From Notolepis coatsorum (Eukaryota > Chordata > Actinopteri > Aulopiformes > Paralepididae): a stretch of 64,000 bases of DNA. The notes below the pieces were generated by a model that saw only the letters and a list, made by a program, of their open reading frames with translations, made no database searches and had not been told where the DNA came from. Location: positions 87,805,796 through 87,869,795 of the forward strand of contig OZ020589.1 in the NCBI GenBank assembly GCA_963971535.1, in the 5' to 3' direction. A program made the position numbers and the translations under genes. Within the stretch, counting starts at the first letter, position 1; each line of letters opens with the position of its first letter. Below are positions 22,925 to 33,657 of the stretch, piece after piece.

Positions 22925-23110
22925 AGGTAGCCAGCAGGCTAAATGGTCCCGACGCTCGGCTGGTTGAACTGGAGCTAGGTAGCCAGCAGGCTAAATGGTC
23001 CCGACGCTTGGCTGGTTGAACTGGAGCTAGGTAGCCAGCAGGCTAAATGGTCCCGACGCTCGGCTGGTTGAACTGGAGCTAGGTAGCCAGCAGGCTAAAT
23101 GCTCCCGACG
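22925..23110. repeat. 52-bp minisatellite
   Basis: Three full units and a partial one of AGGTAGCCAGCAGGCTAAAT then GGTCCCGACGCTCGGCTGG; adjoins the 101-bp array. Confidence 0.92.
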
Positions 23111-23420
23111 CTGAACTGCCAGCGCCGGTCTGTCTGTCGAAGACCGAGGGAACCGCATCAGGCTTCAGCTGATTAGTGGTCTTCTGGACAAACCTCCCAC
23201 CTCCAACAACATAATCTGAGGCAATGAAGTGTTCGCTGGAGATCTTCATTCCCTGTCCAACAGGCTGATCGCGCCGCCTGAGTGCAGCCAGCCTAAGCCA
23301 ACGTGCCAACAACACTGTTTTTTTCACTGGTAGTTTGTGGAAATCAACCAACTTTCCTCTCTCTTTCACACGGTAAAATTAGTTTGAACAGCCAGAAGCA
23401 ATACAAAAAGAACCACCCGA
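23079..23420 (-). pseudogene. THAP-domain fragment of the Kolobok-like transposase
   Basis: On the minus strand the frame gives GGSFCIASGCSN, a stop, then FYRVKERGKLVDFHKLPVKK, a tryptophan-containing LLARWLRLAAL, SSEHFIASDYV and LKPDAVPSVF. This follows the order of a THAP (C2CH) DNA-binding domain, including the closing AVPSVF. The third zinc ligand, normally Cys in CSEHF, is Ser here (SSEHF), and a TAA interrupts it after CSN. It then runs out into minisatellite. A host THAP gene is unlikely given the TTAA-flanked element around it. Confidence 0.8.
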
Positions 23421-23705
23421 CAGTCCATGTTTACTATGCAGCTAACCAGCAGTGTATACACCAAACCAACACCGTGACGCCCATGGCGAAAACAGGGAAA
23501 TTATATTTGATTTTTCAGACAAATAAGCAGGATTTCACATTTTATTATAGGACCCTGTCTTACACAAGGTACACAACAAACAAACTAGGATCACATTGTT
23601 CACTGCTTCATCTCCCCTTTAACAATTGTGTGTATTGAGTTGTACTGTACTGTACCCATTCTGCAATATGTTAATTAAAGTTTTCAATCAATCAATCAAT
23701 CAATC

Positions 23706-23892
23706 AACCAGTCTTTGACCACACCAGTCTTTTTGACACATGAGTTCCAAGTCATTCTTATACCTTGATACAAAAATCAAGGCGCTCTTCTGTCTTCACA
23801 ATATTTTACTGTTACTGACAAATTTGCTATTTATTTTCTGCCAACTCAGCACTGCAATTGGATTCTAGTGTAAAACGTAGCACCACATAAAC
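23706..23892. other. Short unassigned spacer
   Basis: Nothing recognised between two LINE-A copies. Confidence 0.4.
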
Positions 23893-24426
23893 TGAAGAAA
23901 GTTGAAAAGCTGTAAAGGAATGTGAATCACTACCCACTTTCAAAAACACTCTCAAAGAACCCCTACGGGAGACTGCAATTCGAAACTGGCCCCTACAAAT
24001 GTCCTAACCAAGTTGTACAGTAAATTACCAAGTATGGCTTTGTCAGTATTCCAATGTACAGTGTACAGTGTCCCTCACCCCCCCCCCCCTACCCCCCCCC
24101 CCCCCCACCTCCAATGTACAGCCCCCCCCCCCCCCCCCCCACCCAACCCCACCCCACCTACCCAACCTCCTCCAATGTACAGTTTCTACGTCAAATGTAT
24201 ATACTCTTTTTCTGGACACTTTTTGTATCACAAACAGTACTGTATTTGCAAATCTGGTATGTCATAAATGTATAGATGTAGCAGTACTGTCTATCTGTAT
24301 GTTGTGTGTGTCATATATGTTATGATGAATTGAAAATGGGGGACCCTGATGTAAACAAGACGAAAGTCTTTCTCTGGTCTGCATCCCCTTAACAATTGTA
24401 TGTATTGAGCTGTACTGTACTGTACC

Positions 24427-25731
24427 TGTAACTGAGGGGTTACAATACCCTGACTGTATTAAAGATTGTGATATATTAAACCACTACTAGTTATGTACTT
24501 TAATTACTGGCCATACAGTACATGAATATATATGGTGAACACCCACACAAGAATACGGCATTGACACATAAAGTTCTATTGGAGGGTTATTTATTATTAT
24601 TAAGCAACGTTAGGTTACAGATTGAGAATTAGGCTCGCGCTTGTATGGCGAAGAACATACGTAAAGTCAGTCAAGAGCATAAGTCAATGAGAATAGTTTG
24701 AATACTATGATGGGTCTAAGCTGATGCCACCTGTGGTATAGCAATTATATGGGCCACACCGGTACCAGCTGGAGACACTGGGGGGTTCCCTCCGGGTGTA
24801 AGGCCGGTAGGGGTAGAGGAATGTTCGGGTACAAAGTCTGGGTCAACGAGGAATAACAAGGCTCCAGATACAGGAGCCGGTGCATGTACTCCTTTGATCA
24901 GCAGACAAAGCAACAGTTGTAATCCAGTATGCTCGACAGCATTGACGACAGCCAGCCAGCCCCTTCCAAGAGGCGGGCCCGAGTGATGATCCTCACGGGG
25001 GTAAATTCCAAACGACAGTGGGATCAACGGTTCTCTTCTCCAGTGGTCACGGTCCCAAAGCAATATAATCCAACCAGAAATGGTTCTGCAATCGCCGGTG
25101 TAGATTCTCCGGTGTACATATCCAACGGTTCTCGCCTAGGACTCCTCAGGTGTGGGCACGGATTTAGGCCGCACAGCCTGGATAAGTGCACTAGCTAAAT
25201 ACACGACGAACCGGTGGTAATGCTGGTCACTGAAGAACTGTAGCCGCACGATACACTATAAATGATCGACTATTACTTCACATTAGATTAAGTCGAACTC
25301 AACGTTACTGCGTTAAACTCTGACACTTTAGCATTCTATTCGCACGCGGTTCTCAATGCTCTATTTAGATGCAAGGTTGCTCACTTCACTGCACGCTGAC
25401 TCGTGGTGAAGGCATTAAGGTTTTGGTAAGACTACTGCTGTTTACACCTGCGCCGTATTTATACGTAAGGTGAATATCTAGTGCCAACCTCAGTTCTCGT
25501 CTCGTATTACTGCGCAGACTCTGGGCATGTAACGACATGCCCGGAGTTGCCTTTGAACTTGCCGTTGGGGGCTTGGTCGTTGGCGCCTGGGGTCGCTGTC
25601 CAATAGGAGAGCGAATATTACTCTGGTTTGTACACAGGTAAAGGGATATTCCGTGTATATATACAAACAATATACAAGGTATATCAAAACAATAAATATA
25701 TATATTCAGTTTAATCTGACCCTTTGCAACA
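24427..25731 (-). repeat. BEL 3' LTR
   Basis: Reads TGTTGCAAAGGGTC to CCCTCAGTTACA on the minus strand. A TATA element (GTATAAATACGG, 25452-25463) and an upstream palindrome (25523-25542) are present. Immediately upstream is a purine-rich AGGAGGCGGC that could serve as the plus-strand primer. Confidence 0.95.
25523..25542 (-). promoter_or_regulatory. Palindromic p53-family-like site in BEL 3' LTR
   Basis: GGGCATGTAA CGACATGCCC is a perfect hairpin of 8-bp arms. It matches the p53-family consensus (RRRCWWGYYY twice) at 17 of 20 positions. It lies about 60-70 bp upstream of the LTR TATA box. Binding is an inference. Confidence 0.45.
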
Positions 25732-25827
25732 GCCGCCTCCTAATTAGTCCGCACCTAATTAGTTAAAGCGAAGACAGATTAATAGTCCTGTCAACTACTC
25801 AATGTCTGTTGTGGGGAGTAGGGCAAT

Positions 25828-28041
25828 CTACAAAGTCAGTGGGTCATGATCGTCATCAAGGGAGTCAGGGAGCCTTGGCAACTCTATCAGCCTCGCCACG
25901 GGTCGGGTGTATGTCTGTCCCTGGGCAATAACTTCTGCCGCTCTGACCTTTCCGTCGGCACCAGTGATCACTTTGCTTACGCGGCCGGCCGGCCACATAG
26001 CTCGGGGTAGTGACTGGTCCACGATCATAACGACTGTGTCCTCCGTCAAGTTGTCTCTATCTTTTACCCATTTCTGGCGGGTTTGTAGAGACGGTAGGTA
26101 GTGGAGGAGGAAACTGTTCCAAAACTTGTCAGCCAATACTTGACTGTACCTCCACATTCTTCGGCCGTTCGCTTCTTCGGGTCTGTACACCGTCTGTGGG
26201 AGCGCGGGGTCCAGCCGCCCCATCAAGAGAGTGTTGGGGGTGACTGGGTCGACATCTGCTACATCACTTGAGACATAACCGAGGGGCTTTGAGTTCAATA
26301 CTCCCTCGATCTCTGTGAGGACTGTCGTGAGGACTTCTTCAGCCACGGTCTGGGCCCCAAGCACGGCATACAGAGCTGTCTTTATGGAACGTACTTCTCT
26401 TTCCCAGGTTCCCCCGAAGTGAGGGGCGTTCGGGGGGTTAAACTGGAAGTCGATCTGAGAGGGAGCGAGGTGGGTCTTAAGTTCTGGGCCCATGGCTTGG
26501 AAGCTCTCTCTCAGCTCTCTTTCTCCGCCTTTGAAGTTTGTCCCGTGATCAGACAACAATATAGACGGTTTTCCTTTTCGCGCTGTGAATCTCCGGAAGG
26601 CCATGAGGAATGAGTCCGTACTCATGGTCGGAAGGAGTTCTATGTGTATTGCTCGGGTGGTCATGCATTTGAATACAATGCCCCACCTCTTCTCTGTCCC
26701 TCTTCCTTTCTTCACGTAAAGCGGGCCGAAGCAGTCCATGCCGGTGGAGTGAAAGGGCTTGTCGCCAAGTCGGAGGCGACAGGGAGGCAGGTCAGCCATC
26801 ATGGGTATACTGGGCTGTGCTCGCCACTTGCGACAGTCTAGACAGGTCCGCTGGAAGCGTCGTACTGCTTCTCTTCCTTGCAGTATCCAATAGCGACGTC
26901 GGATCTCAGCGAAGACTCTCTCTGCCCCAGCGTGATGCACATCCTCGTCGTATTTCTTTATGATGAGCTCGGTGACCTTGTGTCGGCTGTTGAGGACTAT
27001 AGGAAACTTGACGTCATCCGTTAAGTCCGGGGCTCGTCTCAGACGACCACCCACCCTGATGAGGTCATGGGTGTCGCGCTCAGGGGCCAAGTGGAGCAGT
27101 CTGCTGTCTGACGGGACTGGCTTTGATCCCTGCAGACAGTCTAGCTCGTCAGGGAATGAGTCTCTTTGGGCTCGCTGTAGCAGAAGGAGTTCTGCTTCTT
27201 CGTAGTTAGCTGCATTAATGTCGGTAGTGGGGGGAACCTCAGGGTGGTGCCACAGGAATGTCTTTAACTGCGCACTCTCAAGGGTGGGGCAGTCGTCTAT
27301 GTTAGGGTCAGTGGGGACTGGTGTGTGCGTCAACCCACAGAACATAGATTTCTTGATCTCTGCCTCCTCTTGACTAGCCTCCCGAGGGGTGGGGTTAGGC
27401 CACTCTTCTTCCGGGAGCTTGAGGAACTCAGGACCGTCACTGTAGATATTGTGACGTGTGAGGTCATCTAGGGACATCCCCCGTGTGATGACATCTGCTG
27501 GGTTCTGTTTCGTGTCCACGTACCTCCAGCACGCTGATTCTGTTAAGTCTTGGATCTCTGTGATCCTGACTCCCACGAAGACCTTGTATCTACACGAATC
27601 GGACTGGATCCATGTGAGTACGGTCATGGAGTCTGACCACAAGATTGTTCTTTGCACCGGGATGGTGAGTTCACGTTGGATTAACGTGGCGAGTTGCGCG
27701 CCTACCAGGGCTGCGCAGAGCTCTAGACGCGGGATCGATTGTTGCTTGCGGGGGGCTATCCTTGAGCGAGCCAGGATGAAGGCTGTGTGTATTTCTCCTC
27801 CCTCCTCTCGGGCCCGCAAGTAAGCCACCGAGCCGTAGGCCACTTCTGAGGCGTCGCTGAAGACGTGCAGGTCCATCTGGCACGTCTCCAGCCGCACTGT
27901 GGGTGGGAAGTAGCTTCGGCGTATGTTCACATTTTGGAGCGAGTTGAGTTCTCTCTCCCACTCTCTCCAGGTGGAAGCGAGGTGGTCGGGTATGGGGTCG
28001 TCCCAGCCCTGTTCCTTGTCCCACAGCTCTCGTACAATCAT
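25828..28041 (-). pseudogene. BEL pol, RNase H-like region, integrase and C-terminal domain
   Basis: Open for 737 codons, in frame with the upstream ORF beyond a single TAA. The N-part (MDLHVFSDASEVAYGSVAYL, ILWSDSMTVL) is the RNase H-like domain. It is followed by an HHCC zinc-binding region (HHAGAERV, CLDCRKW) and the integrase core with its D-D-E triad in MDCFGP, LSDHGTNF and GGTWEREV. KFWNSFLLHYLP to MWPAGRVSKV is the DUF5641-type C-terminus diagnostic of BEL/Pao. No internal damage is seen. Labelled pseudogene because it depends on the interrupted upstream frame. Confidence 0.93.
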
Positions 28042-28167
28042 TTTCGCCCTGGTGGTGTAAGGTAGGATACACCCCAGCGGGTCATATTGCCTTGCGAGTG
28101 TTCTGTATACGCTCCGTCTGGTGGTCGGTAGAGGGGTCGACCTTCCCTGCTCCGTGGTCAGGGGTGT

Positions 28168-31100
28168 TTATCTGTAATGGAGCGAGTCTGTTTTGAAGCG
28201 CCAGACTAGTCCTAATGTCATTTCTTGTGCTTCACCTGGGATGGTCGCCATCCAGGTCTCGCTGCTTGCTGCCTTTGTCTCTGGGGAGAGGCTGCGAAGT
28301 ACTTGAGGGTCGCTGCTGGCCCACTGCCGGAGATCAAAGCCGCCTTTGATCAGTGAGGTGCGGAGCTTGAGTAGGAGGGCTTCGGCTTCTTCTGGCGTCG
28401 AGACGCTTTGCAGACAGTTGTCCACGTAGAAACTCCTCTCTACACTTTGTCTGACCTCCTCGTCAGCTTCAGGGTCTTCTGTGACATGTTTTTGCAGTGC
28501 GAACGTAGCACAGCATGGGCTGCATGTGGTTCCGAAGGGGAGGACCTCCCATTGGTAGATGGATGGTTGCTCATCCCCGATCCTCTCTCTCCATAAGAAC
28601 CGCAGCAAGGGCTTGTCCTCTTCCACTAGTCGCACCTGCAGGAACATCCCTTTGATGTCGCCGCTGATGGCCACCTTGTCTTGGCGGAAACGTAGTAACA
28701 CGCCTAGTAGAGAGGGGCCGAGTGTTGGGCCGGGCAAGAGTTCTTTATTCAGATTCTGTAGTCCGATCTGGTAGCTGCAGTTGAATACAATACGATCCTT
28801 GCCGTTGTGGTGGACCTTGTGGTGGGGCACGTACCATGATTCGGTCGTCTGGTCGGCCTCTTGAATGTCAATTTTCTTTATGTGTCCCGCTGTGATTAGC
28901 TTGTCAATCTCAGCGCGGTACACAGTGGCTTGAGTGGGGTCTTTGGCTAGACGCCGCTCGGTGTTCAGTAGATATCGCTCTGTCGCTTCTTTTGAGGCGT
29001 GGAGGGTGGGCATACCCTCTCGCCTCAAGAGTGGAGTTGCGTATCTCATCACTCCCTTGACCTCGACTCTCTTTGTCCTCTGCTCGAGGAGGGTTATGGC
29101 ATAAGTGTCTTCCTTTGAGCGAACGAGTTTCTTTTCATTCTTAAAGGGCATCGCATCTAATGTCCATAGCCTCTCGACGTGCTGTAAGAGGGTGGTGTCT
29201 TCTTCTTTTATTCTTGAGTGGAGGCAGCGAGTGGCTGCTGGTCGGTTGGAAGACCCGGAGAGGGGGCCTTGTAGTGTCCAACCTAGGCGGGTCTCGACCG
29301 CTGCTGGACAGCCTCTGGGCCCGATGTGGACCCGGTCCGTTGGGACGATGAGGTGTGCGTGGTCGGATCCTATGAGCAGGGTCGGGGTGGCGCCGTCGAT
29401 GAGCGGTATAGGTAGTTGACGTAGGTGCACGTATTTTTCCATCAGCTTTGGGATGGGGTAGGTGTACTGTGACAGGCCTATGTCTTGGCTGGTGAAGGCG
29501 TTAGTAATCCTATACTGCTTCTCGGGCTGCCCGACTGCTGCTATCGTGAAGGAGACATTTTCACCCTTTATGGTCTTCAGGTCTCTTCTAATAGTACGGA
29601 TTGTCATTGTTTCTTCGCTCCCCCGCAGACCCAGCCGGGCTGCAGCGGATGCGAGGAGGAGAGTCTTTTCTGACCCATCGTCTAGGACGGCGTAAGTGTC
29701 CATGACCTTGTCCTCGTAGCTTAATATCACTCGGACCACTTTCAAGAGCACTCGGGAGCTCCCGCTCTTCGCAGGGTCGATATACATGACGTTCACTCTC
29801 GAGCTGCTTGGGGGTATGAGTTTCTTCTTGTTGCTGTCATGTAGGACATCCAAGTGGGCGCCGTCGCACTTGCTGCATTTCTTCTTTAAACGGCACTCGG
29901 CTGCCATATGGCTGCGCGCGCAGCGGAAGCAGCGGCGGTTGGCTTTGATCCACTGACTCACCTCGTCAGCGGTCATCTTCTTGAAAGTGTCACATTGAGA
30001 CAGCCAATGTTCCTTTTCACAGTACTGGCATACAATCTTCCACTTCCCCTTCGTCTGGGGGGTGCTGTGGTTCTTGTGCTGCGGCACTGACTCGGCTTGG
30101 TGCATAACGGTCACTGACCGGCGGTTATCATTAGATCTCTGAGGTCCATCTCTTGGGCTTGGTCCACTCCACACGAACGTGTCCAGTCGTAGGCTGCTGA
30201 CTTCCCTTGCGAGGAAGGCGGCCAGGTCTAGGAGGGTTGGCTCGGGATCACGGTGGTCTCTCTGCCGCCGAAAGCGCTCTTGGCGGGCTGGAGGGAGCTT
30301 CTCTAGTATTCGTTCCACATTAGAGTTAGCATATAGTTCATATCTCCCTTTCTCCTTTTGGGACCCCAGCATCCCTACCAGGGATTGTACCTTGATAGAG
30401 AGGTCATCCAATGCTCTATTGTCTTTGGCTGGGGGGAGGCGGTCGATATCTCTTTTTTCTTGTATCACGTAGTCCCATATGCGTCCATAACGCTGGTCGA
30501 GGGCCACTAGAGCCGCGGAGTATGGGGTGCTTGAGTTGGAATATGCCAGCGCTATATTATGCGCTCTGGGCACCTTGAGATGCTTAAGGAGGATGGCATA
30601 TTTGTACGACTCATCAGGGACGTCGGACATCATAGTCTCCAAGCACATCCGTAATTCCGTGTACTGTGCTCTGTCCTCGTGCGTAAAGTCTGGGAACGTC
30701 GGTGTGCCAAGGTACGATGCCATGGATGGCTGGCACATTGGTGAGCGTAGGGGAAGAGGCCTCCTGGGCGAGTCTCCCCGTACGTGTTGTCGTGGGTTGG
30801 TACTTGGTGGGTACCAGAGGCCGGGTACCCAGGTGCTGTTCCTCGGTGCTGACTGTACGTCAAACTCACCCGTGAGTTGAGTCGGGGGTTTGTAGTGCAG
30901 TGACTCGGGGCTGAAGTCTGGGCTGTACTGGGCCTCCTGGTCCTGAGTATGTTGCTGCGGGTGGGCTTGACATTCCTCCTCTTCCTCTTCTAAGTCCTGA
31001 AGTCTTCTATTCAGTCTCTCGGCGACGTAGGCCGGTTCTTCCCGGTGGCTGGGTCTCGTATGGACCGGTCGGGGAGGGGGTTCGTAGACGTAGACAGGAT

Positions 31101-31230
31101 CCTTCTGTTGGCCGGGTCCCGGGTCGCTTGGTCGGGTAGGGGAAGGTGCCCTAGACCCTTGTCGTGATGATCTCCGGGAGCTCCGTGCGGAGAGAGGGGG
31201 TGTCGCCCTGGCAATCAATTGTTCTATCAT
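28168..31230 (-). pseudogene. BEL gag C-part, protease and reverse transcriptase
   Basis: Open for 1020 codons. Contains the gag C-terminal region, cysteine/histidine knuckles (CQYCEKEHWLSQC, CFRCARSHMAAEC, CSKCDGAHLDVLH), an aspartic protease (YAVLDDGSEKTLL) and the RT (KDRIVFNCS, ISGDIKGMFLQV, LPFGTTCSPCCATFAL). The YxDD position reads FYVDNC. The frame ends in TAA at 28168-28170, and the next 42 codons are open and in frame with the integrase ORF, so gag-pol was one frame, as usual for BEL. The start shown is only the first Met downstream of a gag frameshift near 31400. Confidence 0.93.
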
Positions 31231-31400
31231 CTGCGCCTGCAGCCGGTCGCGCTCTGCTTCGCGCTGGGCATGGGCGGCGTCGCGCTCTGCTTCGCTCTGG
31301 GCATTGGCGGCGTCGCGCTGTGCATTGGCGGCGTCGCGCTGTGCATTGGCGCGGTCTCTTTCAATGTTCTCTTCCGTCTGAAGGCGTCTCTCCTCCAGTA

Positions 31401-32270
31401 TTATGCGTCGTCTTCACTCCTTTGTTGCGCCTGGAAGCGCTCTCGCTCGGTTGCAGAGTGTTCGCGTTCACTAAGGGCTTGCGCTTGGAGTTGCGCGTGA
31501 AGGCGCTCTCGTTCCGCTGCAGATTGTTCGCGCTCGCTCGTCTGTTGAGCCTGAAGGCGCTCTCTTTCCATGGTAGAGTGTTCGCGCTCACTTAATTGTT
31601 GCGCCCGGAGGCGCTCTTGTTCCATGGCAGAGTGTTCACGCTCACTTAATTGTTGCGCCCGGAGGCGCTCTTGTTCCATGGCAGAGTGTTCGCGCTCACT
31701 AAGCGTATTTGCTTGAAGTCGATCACGTTCACCCTGAAGTCGATCGCGTTCGGTGGAGGCTGTCAGGGTGGCGATGAAGGCTTGCGCCAGTATCTGGTCC
31801 GCCTCGCTGGGGGATGACACTGACGGAGGTGATCGGCTTCTGACAGTGCTCGTTGGAGATCTGTTCTTCTGGCGCGCCCCGAGGTCCATCTCCTGGGCGC
31901 GCTTCTCTTCTGGTGGTGTGTCGGGTTCTGTCCCTGGAGCGCTTTCTTTATCCTGGAGTTATCCGGAGACTATCCCGTTGACGTTGTCTGGAGGTATAGT
32001 CATGTCATGTCCCACCTGGTCCCCCCCGTGAGCTTGGTCAGTTTCGTTAGAACCCACTGGGGTCTCTACTGGCAGGGTCGCCTGGTCGATAGGATTTGAC
32101 ATGCTTTGACTATCCGCTTTATCCGTATTTAACGTCTGTTTAGATAAGCTAGGTAGTAGAACGACAGCGTATTCCTCCAGATAGGGAGGTGGCTGACGTT
32201 TGCGCTGCGGGCGTTCTAGCTTGGGAGAGCCGCTTGGGGAGTGTTCACCGCTGGCCATGGTTAATATCAA
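31401..32270 (-). pseudogene. BEL gag N-terminus with Glu/Arg-rich coiled coil
   Basis: Starts near MASGEHSPSGSP just inside the primer site. It is open for about 100 codons to TAA (31959-31961), then continues in frame into a 162-codon stretch. That stretch contains at least five imperfect heptad-like repeats of SEREHSAMEQERLRAQQ, a likely coiled coil for Gag multimerisation. A TAA at 31401 and a frame change connect to the downstream gag-pol frame. Similar charged repeats (RDAANAQ) continue there. Confidence 0.85.
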
Positions 32271-32297
32271 TATTATATTAAATATTACACTGATACC

Positions 32298-32315
32298 ATC
32301 CGGTTCGAAGGACCA
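32298..32315 (-). other. BEL primer-binding site, tRNA-Tyr-like
   Basis: Two bases inside the 5' LTR, the minus strand reads TGGTCCTTCGAACCGGAT. Vertebrate tRNA-Tyr ends GGCTCGAAGGA plus CCA, so its complement is TGGTCCTTCGAGCC, one mismatch here. The tRNA-Tyr end is from knowledge, not from this window. Confidence 0.75.
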
Positions 32316-32317
32316 AT

Positions 32318-33621
32318 TGTAACTGAGGGGTTACAATACCCTGACTGTATTAAAGATTGTGATATATTAAACCACTACTAGTTATGTACTTTAATTACTG
32401 GCCATACAGTACATGAATATATATGGTGAACACCCACACAAGAATACGACATTGACACATAAAGTTCTATTGGAGGGTTATTTATTATTATTAAGCAACG
32501 TTAGGTTACAGATTGAGAATTAGGCTTGCGCTTGTATGGCGAAGAACATACGTAAAGTCAGTCAAGAGCATAAGTCAATGAGAATAGTATGAATACTATG
32601 ATGGGTCTAAGCTGACGCCACCTGTGGTATAGCAATTATATGGGCCACACCGGTACCAGCTGGAGACACTGGGGGGTTCCCTCCGGGTGTAAGGCCGGTA
32701 GGGGTAGAGGAATGTTCGGGTACAAAGTCTGGGTCAACGAGGAATAACGAGGCTCCAGATACAGGAGCCGGTGCATGTACTCCCTTGATCAGCAGACAAA
32801 GCAACAGTTGTAATCCAGTATGCTCGACAGCATTGACGACAGCCAGCCAGCCCCTTCCAAGAGGCGGGCCCGAGTGATGATCCTCACGGGGGTAAATCCC
32901 AAACGACAGTGGGATCAACGGTTCTCTTCTCCAGTGGTCACGGTCCCAAAGCAATATAATCCAACCAGAAATGGTTCTGCAATCGCCGGTGTAGATTCTC
33001 CAGTGTACATATCCAACGGTTCTCGCCTAGGACTCCTCGGGTGTGGGCACGGATTTAGGCGCACAGCCTGGATAAGTGCACTAGCTAAATACACGACGAA
33101 CCGGTGGTAATGCTGGTCACTGAAGAACTGTAGCCGCACGATACACTATAAATGATCGACTATTACTTCACATTAGATTAAGTCGAACTCAACGTTACTG
33201 CGTTAAACTCTGACACTTTAGCATTCTATTCGCACGCGGTTCTCAATGCTCTATTTAGATGCAAGGTTGCTCACTTCACTGCACGCTGACTCGTGGTGAA
33301 GGCATTAAGGTTTTGGTAAGACTACTGCTGTTTACACCTGCGCCGTATTTATACGTAAGGTGAATATCTAGTGCCAACCTCAGTTCTCGTCTCGTATTAC
33401 TGCGCAGACTCTGGGCATGTAACGACATGCCCGGAGTTGCCTTTGAACTTGCCGTTGGGGGCTTGGTCGTTGGCGCCTGGGGTCGCTGTTCAATAGGAGA
33501 GCGAATATTACTCTGGTTTGTACACAGGTAAAGGGATATTCCGTGTATATATACAAACAATATACAAGGTATATCAAAACAATAAATATATATATTCAGT
33601 TTAATCTGACCCTTTGCAACA
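32318..33621 (-). repeat. BEL 5' LTR
   Basis: Same structure as the 3' LTR, including the TATA box and the palindrome at 33413-33432. About ten substitutions and one 1-bp indel separate the two LTRs by eye. Confidence 0.95.
33413..33432 (-). promoter_or_regulatory. Palindromic p53-family-like site in BEL 5' LTR
   Basis: Identical to the 3' LTR copy: GGGCATGTAA CGACATGCCC, upstream of GTATAAATACGG. Confidence 0.45.
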
Positions 33622-33657
33622 GTACCCATTCTGCAATCTGTTAATAAACTTTTCAAT

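Larger units (their letters stand above)
22098..23618. mobile_element. Kolobok-like TTAA transposon with fold-back arms
   Basis: TTAA at 22094-22097 and 23619-23622; the terminal repeats are AAGGGAGATGAAGC and, inward, AGGGGAGATGAAGC. About 90-110 bp inside each half (22259-22372 and 23404-23493) are reverse complements of each other, both containing the start of a THAP exon. TTAA duplication plus a THAP-bearing protein is the known signature of the Kolobok superfamily. The centre is replaced by minisatellites. The copy is non-functional. Confidence 0.82.
22025..23705 (+). mobile_element. LINE-A 3' end split by a Kolobok-like element
   Basis: LINE-A sequence at 22025-22097 (GGACCCTGATGTAAACAAG to CATCCCCTTAA) continues at 23619 (TTAACAATTGTGTG) to the ATCA tail at 23705. 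The intervening 22098-23618 is an inserted DNA transposon with TTAA duplicated. Confidence 0.92.
24427..33621 (-). mobile_element. BEL/Pao LTR retrotransposon, complete, 9.2 kb
   Basis: Two LTRs (24427-25731, 32318-33621) differing at about ten positions by eye, TG...CA ends, and a 5-bp duplication gtacc (24422-24426, 33622-33626). The internal region holds a primer site, gag, protease, RT, RNase H-like region, integrase and the C-terminal domain typical of BEL/Pao, in that order on the minus strand. LTR similarity indicates a recent insertion. Coding damage is limited to two in-frame stops and one frameshift. Confidence 0.97.
23893..33657 (+). mobile_element. LINE-A C-terminus and 3' UTR split by a BEL element
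   Basis: Starts with the LINE-A ORF end (AVKECESLPTF, TLKEPLRETAIRNWPL in broken frame), then the C-rich UTR (24070-24170). It breaks at GTACC (24422-24426) and resumes at 33622 with GTACCCATTCTGCAATCTG and the TTAATAAACTTTTCAATC terminus. Confidence 0.9.

Noticed and set aside
23079..23420. Host THAP-domain gene
   Set aside because: Lies inside a TTAA-flanked element, has a stop inside the domain, lacks a zinc ligand and has no downstream coding sequence.
27671..28072. 133-residue ORF overlapping BEL pol in another frame
   Set aside because: Shadow of the pol frame; the real frame is continuous from 28167 to the integrase ORF.
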